NCBI RefSeq assembly: GCF_003351345.1
Contig: NZ_QQTO01000001.1
Span: forward strand, 248,001-312,000
From: Allobosea caraganae
GTDB lineage: Bacteria; Pseudomonadota; Alphaproteobacteria; Rhizobiales; Beijerinckiaceae
Direction of reading: 5' to 3'
DNA: 64,000 bases
This document shows positions 60,552 through 64,000 of this stretch, piece by piece. Position 1 is the first letter of the stretch; each line of letters begins with the position of its first letter. The position numbers were made by a program, and so were the translations under genes. Below the pieces are notes generated by a model that saw only the letters and a list, made by a program, of their open reading frames with translations, was not told the origin of the DNA and did not search any database.

Positions 60552-61322
60552 ATGAGCCACACCCCCACCGAGATGATGACCGTCGCCGCGGCGCGCCTGC
60601 TGACCAATGACGAGGTCTGCTTCGTCGGCATCGGCGCGCCCTCGGCCGCCTGCAACCTCGCCCGCCTGACCCATGCGCCAAAAATCACGCTGATCTACGA
60701 ATCCGGCACGCTCTCGACGCGCCCCTCGGTGCTGCCGCTCTCGATCGGCGACGGCGAGCTCTGCGATACGGCGCTCACCACCGTCTCGGTGCCGGAGATG
60801 TTCCGCTACTGGCTGCAGGGCGGGCGCATCACCATCGGCTTTCTGGGCGGCGCCCAGATCGACCGCTTCGCCAACCTGAACACCACCGTCGTCGGCCCCT
60901 ACGACGCGCCGAAGGTTCGCCTGCCCGGTGGCGGCGGCGCGCCCGAGATCGCCAGCAACTGCGGCCAGATCTTCATCACCATGGCGATGGGCACGCGCGC
61001 CTTCGTCGAAAAGCTGCCCTTCATCACGTCCTTCGGCCACGGCACCGGCAAGGGCGACCGCGAGAAGCTCGGCGTCCGAACCAAGGGCCCGACCAAGGTC
61101 ATCACCGATCTCTGCGTGATGGAGCCGGATTCGGAGACCTCCGAACTCACCGTCGTCTCGCTGCATCCCGGCGTCACCCGCGAGCAGGTCGCGGCTGGCT
61201 GCGCCTGGCCCTTGCGCTTCGCCGAAACGGTCTCCGAGACCCCGCCGCCGACCGCCCAGGAGCTGGACGTCCTGCGCGATCTCCACGCCCGCACCCGCAA
61301 AGCCCATGGAGTCGCGGCATGA
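60552..61322 (+). CDS. pcaJ: 3-oxoadipate CoA-transferase subunit B
   Basis: A 256-residue class I CoA-transferase beta subunit. The likely catalytic Glu is in IYESGTLSTRP, at the position of the SENG motif of the family. LGGAQIDRFANLNTTVVGPYDAPKVRLPGGGGAPEIA and GPTKVITDLCVMEPD are typical. The start MSHTPTEMM at 60552 follows an AGGAG site. It overlaps pcaH by four bases (ATGA). With PcaI it makes 3-oxoadipyl-CoA; the thiolase PcaF is not in the window. Confidence 0.9.
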   Translation: MSHTPTEMMTVAAARLLTNDEVCFVGIGAPSAACNLARLTHAPKITLIYESGTLSTRPSVLPLSIGDGELCDTALTTVSVPEMFRYWLQGGRITIGFLGGAQIDRFANLNTTVVGPYDAPKVRLPGGGGAPEIASNCGQIFITMAMGTRAFVEKLPFITSFGHGTGKGDREKLGVRTKGPTKVITDLCVMEPDSETSELTVVSLHPGVTREQVAAGCAWPLRFAETVSETPPPTAQELDVLRDLHARTRKAHGVAA

Positions 61323-62029
61323 GCCCGATCTATCCGCGCGATGGCCTCAACGCCCATCCGCTCAACGCGTCGCCTGAGTACAAGAGCACGCTGAAGCGCG
61401 CGCCATCGCAGCCGCTGATCCTGCTGCCGCACACGCTCTCCGAGACGTCTGGCCCGGTCTTCGGCCATGTCGCGGTTCAGGCGGGCGATTCCGACCTTAC
61501 CCGCCAGCATGAGGGCGAGCCGCTCGGCGAGCGCATCATCGTCTTCGGCCGCGTGCTCGACGAGGACGGCCGCCCGGTGCCGCATACGCTGATCGAAATC
61601 TGGCAGGCCAATGCGGCCGGGCGCTACGTCCATGTCCGCGACCAGCACCCGGCGCCGCTCGACCCGAACTTCACCGGCGCCGGCCGCGTCGTCACCGATG
61701 CCGAGGGCCGCTATCGCTTCACCACGGTCAAGCCCGGCGCCTATCCCTGGCGCAACCACCATAATGCCTGGCGCCCGGCCCATATCCATTTCTCGCTGTT
61801 CGGGCCGAGCTTCCTGTCGCGCGTGATCACCCAGATGTACTTTCCGGGCGATCCCCTGTTTCCCTTCGACCCGATCTTCCAGACGGTCACCGACGAGAAG
61901 GCCCGCAACCGTCTGATCTCGCGCTTCGACCTCGCCACGACCGAGCCGGAATGGGCGCTCGGCTATCAGTTCGACATCGTGCTGCGCGGCCGCAACGCCA
62001 CGCCGATCGAGGAGCCCCATGATGACTGA
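61319..62029 (+). CDS. pcaH: Protocatechuate 3,4-dioxygenase beta subunit
   Basis: A 236-residue intradiol dioxygenase subunit carrying the non-haem Fe(III). Ligands are visible: a Tyr in WQANAAGRYVH, a Tyr in GAYPWRN and the two His of RPAHIHFSLFG. It opens protocatechuate between the hydroxyls to 3-carboxy-cis,cis-muconate. The N-terminal PLNASPEYKSTLKRAPSQPLI and the QTVTDEKARNRLISRFD segment are typical. It overlaps pcaJ by four and pcaG by eleven bases. The next enzymes PcaB, PcaC and PcaD are not in the window. Confidence 0.96.
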   Translation: MSPIYPRDGLNAHPLNASPEYKSTLKRAPSQPLILLPHTLSETSGPVFGHVAVQAGDSDLTRQHEGEPLGERIIVFGRVLDEDGRPVPHTLIEIWQANAAGRYVHVRDQHPAPLDPNFTGAGRVVTDAEGRYRFTTVKPGAYPWRNHHNAWRPAHIHFSLFGPSFLSRVITQMYFPGDPLFPFDPIFQTVTDEKARNRLISRFDLATTEPEWALGYQFDIVLRGRNATPIEEPHDD

Positions 62030-62600
62030 GCGCAAGGACGATCTCGGCCTCACCCCGTCGCAGACGATCGGCCCGTTCTTCGCCTATGCGCTGACGCCGC
62101 GGGCTTATGGCGGCGTCGAGCTTGCCAACGAGCAGGTCGCGACCGAGGCCGTCGCCGGCGAGCGCATCAGCATCCGCGGCCATGTCTATGATGGCGACGG
62201 TGTGCCGGTCGGCGATGCGATGATCGAGATCTGGCAGGCCGATGCCGACGGGCGCTTCCACGCCCAGGGCAATGCCGGCTTCACCGGCTTTGGCCGCGCC
62301 GAGACCACGGCTGAGGGCGGCTACCATTTCGACACGATCCGGCCGGGCGCCTTACCGGGGCCGAATGGAGCGCAACAGGCACCCCACCTGACGGTCTCGC
62401 TCTTCGCCCGGGGCGTGCTGACCCGGCTGGCGACGCGGATCTACTTCTCGGATGAGACGGGGAATGAGACCGATCCGGTCCTGGCCCTGGTTCCGGCGGA
62501 AAGGCGGGGGACCTTGATCGCCAAGCGCGGCACTGACGGCGTCTTTCGCTTCGACATCCGCCTGCAAGGCGAGGGCGAGACAGTCTTCTTCGACATGTGA
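62019..62600 (+). CDS. pcaG: Protocatechuate 3,4-dioxygenase alpha subunit
   Basis: A 193-residue structural subunit that pairs with PcaH. It starts near LGLTPSQTIGPFFAYAL, the alpha-subunit signature, then IEIWQADADGRFHAQGNAGFTGFGRAET. The iron-ligand His pair of the beta subunit is absent, as expected (APHLTVSLFARG here). A second in-frame ATG one codon later is equally possible. It is the last complete gene of the pca operon; the following 285 bp hold only a gene remnant before dgoK. Confidence 0.94.
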   Translation: MMTERKDDLGLTPSQTIGPFFAYALTPRAYGGVELANEQVATEAVAGERISIRGHVYDGDGVPVGDAMIEIWQADADGRFHAQGNAGFTGFGRAETTAEGGYHFDTIRPGALPGPNGAQQAPHLTVSLFARGVLTRLATRIYFSDETGNETDPVLALVPAERRGTLIAKRGTDGVFRFDIRLQGEGETVFFDM

Positions 62601-62609
62601 GGGCGGGTC

Positions 62610-62814
62610 TCCTGCGCCCATGATCGCTGGCCTTGCGTCATTCAGCGCGGCGATGCCGATGGGCGTTCTCTGGTGTCGCCGCCGCGCTGGTGCTCGACCC
62701 CAAGGCCGGGCGCGCCCACACGGTGCACGGCGACATCTTCGCCCGGACCGGCCGCGAGTCCGAGGCGGTGCCGATTTCGGGGAAGCGTTGAAGCGGCTCG
62801 GCGTTGAGCCTTGA
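62610..62814 (+). pseudogene. Frameshifted remnant of an unidentified gene's 3' end
   Basis: Frame 2 (from about 62669) reads AAALVLDPKAGRAHTVHGDI, continues protein-like to EAVPISGKR and stops at 62791. One frame over, the text continues as GEALKRLGVEP and stops at 62814. Joining the frames near 62775-62785 gives one smooth C-terminus, so this looks like the frameshifted tail of a deleted gene. I could not identify the parent. Confidence 0.4.
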
Positions 62815-62885
62815 AGCTGGGCGAGATCGCGCTATTCACATGCTGAGTGGCCGCCCGTCCGGCAGCCACCTTGCCGGAGCCTGCC

Positions 62886-63782
62886 ATGCCTAGACCCGTG
62901 ATCGCGCTCGACTGGGGCACGACCCGCGCCCGCGCCTTCCTGATCGGCGAAGATGGCGCCGTGCTCGACCGGAAGATCGCCGACCAGGGCATCCAGTCGG
63001 TGCCATCCGGCGGCTTTCCGGCGGCTTTCGAAGCGATTGCCGGCGATTTCCGCCGCGCCAGGCCTGATGCCGCGATCGTGCTCGCCGGCATGGTCGGCAG
63101 CCGCAACGGCTGGGTCGAGGCGCCCTATGTCGCCTGCCCGGCCTCGGTCGAGCAGATTGCCTCGGCCGGCATCACCGTCGCGCTGGGGGAGGGCACCACG
63201 GTGACGATCCTGCCCGGCCTGTCCTCGGACGAGGGCGCCTTCGACGTCATGCGCGGCGAGGAAACCCTGATCGTCGGCCTCGGCCTGGACGACGGCATCG
63301 CCTGCCTGCCCGGCACCCATTCGAAATGGGCCAGGCTCGAAGGTGGCCGCATCACCGGCTTCGCCAGCTTCATGACCGGCGAGATCTATGGCCTGCTGCG
63401 CCAGCATTCGATTCTTGCGCGCCTCGCCGAGGAGCCGGGCGAGGGCGATGCCACTGAGGGCGCCAGGCGCGGCTTTGCCGGCGCTGCCAGGCCGGGCGGT
63501 CTGCTCAGCGCCGCCTTCGCGGCGCGCACCGAGGTTCTGGCCGGCCGCATGAGCGGCGGCGCGGTCGGGCCCTATCTCTCGGCGTTGCTGGTCGGGCAGG
63601 AGATCGCCGGGGCACGGGCGCTCTATGGCGAGCCCGGCACCGTCCATCTCGTCGCCGACGGCGCTCTCGCGGAAAGCTATGGCCAGGCCTTTGACGCGAC
63701 GGGGCTGTCCTACACGTTGACCACGCCCGAAGCAGCCTTCATCGCCGGCATCAAGCGGCTCGCGGGAGGGCTTGCGGCGTGA
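62886..63782 (+). CDS. dgoK: 2-dehydro-3-deoxygalactonokinase
   Basis: A 298-residue sugar-acid kinase that phosphorylates 2-keto-3-deoxygalactonate in the De Ley-Doudoroff pathway. The family start VIALDWGTTRARAFLIGEDG carries the phosphate-1 loop. LAGMVGSRNGWVEAPYVACPAS and CLPGTHSKWARLEGGRITGFASFMTGEIYGLL are typical of DgoK. The start MPRPVIALDW at 62886 follows GGAG. It overlaps the next kinase gene by four bases (GTGA). The dgoA aldolase and galactonate dehydratase genes are not seen in the window. Confidence 0.92.
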   Translation: MPRPVIALDWGTTRARAFLIGEDGAVLDRKIADQGIQSVPSGGFPAAFEAIAGDFRRARPDAAIVLAGMVGSRNGWVEAPYVACPASVEQIASAGITVALGEGTTVTILPGLSSDEGAFDVMRGEETLIVGLGLDDGIACLPGTHSKWARLEGGRITGFASFMTGEIYGLLRQHSILARLAEEPGEGDATEGARRGFAGAARPGGLLSAAFAARTEVLAGRMSGGAVGPYLSALLVGQEIAGARALYGEPGTVHLVADGALAESYGQAFDATGLSYTLTTPEAAFIAGIKRLAGGLAA

Positions 63783-64000
63783 TCGTGGTCTTCGGTTCGC
63801 TGAACGTCGATCTGGTCACCATCGTCGAGCACCTGCCTGAGCCCGGCGAGACCGTGATGGGCCCGGACTATCAGCTGCATCCGGGCGGCAAGGGCGGCAA
63901 CCAGGCGCTTGCGGCGCGTCGGGCCGGAGCGCAAGTCGTCCTCGTCGGTGCGGTCGGGCGCGATGCCTTCGCCGGCACCGCGCTCTCGCTGCTCGCCTGG
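63779..64000 (+). CDS. PfkB-family sugar kinase, ribokinase-like (partial, 5' end)
   Basis: The first 74 codons of a PfkB carbohydrate kinase; the gene runs off the window. It begins with GTG overlapping the dgoK stop. VVFGSLNVDLVTIVEHLPEPGET is followed by the PfkB signature 1 region LHPGGKGGNQALAARRAGA and VVLVGAVGRDAFAG, which is the ribokinase pattern. It is translationally coupled to dgoK and so probably in the same sugar-catabolic operon. The substrate (ribose or a deoxy-sugar acid) is not decided by this part. Confidence 0.88.
   Translation, partial: MIVVFGSLNVDLVTIVEHLPEPGETVMGPDYQLHPGGKGGNQALAARRAGAQVVLVGAVGRDAFAGTALSLLAW

Overview
The window is high-GC alphaproteobacterial chromosome. 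The general stress trio nepR-ecfG/phyR, the trpF-trpB-trpA-accD-folC block, an AccD without its zinc ribbon and rhizobial-type palindromic repeats all point to Hyphomicrobiales. A Bosea-like organism is my best guess, made from gene content alone. I saw no rRNA, tRNA, CRISPR array, insertion sequence or phage module.

Layout. 1-5.1 kb: end of a peptide ABC importer operon followed by a penicillin-acylase-family hydrolase. 5.1-13.5 kb: a flavin-monooxygenase locus with a polar amino acid ABC importer, two LLM monooxygenases, a flavin reductase, a hemC copy and a HutC-type GntR regulator; HutC-type operators lie in two of its promoter regions. 13.7-16.8 kb: a ThDP enzyme (acetolactate synthase family) and an aldehyde dehydrogenase. 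16.9-21.7 kb: a Csu-type chaperone-usher pilus operon. 22-27 kb: glutaminase, a diguanylate cyclase, an FMN reductase, a PmtA-like methyltransferase and a Crp/Fnr regulator.

27.3-40.8 kb is the most interesting part: a general stress response (GSR) island. It holds nepR, ecfG, a histidine kinase with a degenerate ATPase domain, phyR, a single-domain response regulator with a second HisKA_2 kinase, and many small envelope or membrane genes. Reading by eye, I find seven exact GGAAC-N16-CGTT and three exact GGAAC-N17-CGTT EcfG promoters in its intergenic gaps, and only one such match in the gaps I read elsewhere. One of these promoters drives no protein. It reads about 57 bp into a strong intrinsic terminator, which suggests an EcfG-dependent small RNA resembling GsrN of Caulobacter.

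40.8-57.7 kb is mostly housekeeping: polA, typA, trpF, trpB, a SIMPL-domain gene, trpA, accD and folC, with aldo/keto reductases, a TAXI-family protein, an orphan antitoxin, a TauE/SafE permease and an L,D-transpeptidase. 57.7-64 kb: an aldose epimerase, then an IclR regulator divergent from pcaI-pcaJ-pcaH-pcaG (protocatechuate to 3-oxoadipyl-CoA steps), then dgoK and the start of a PfkB sugar kinase. Several palindromic repeat families sit between genes.
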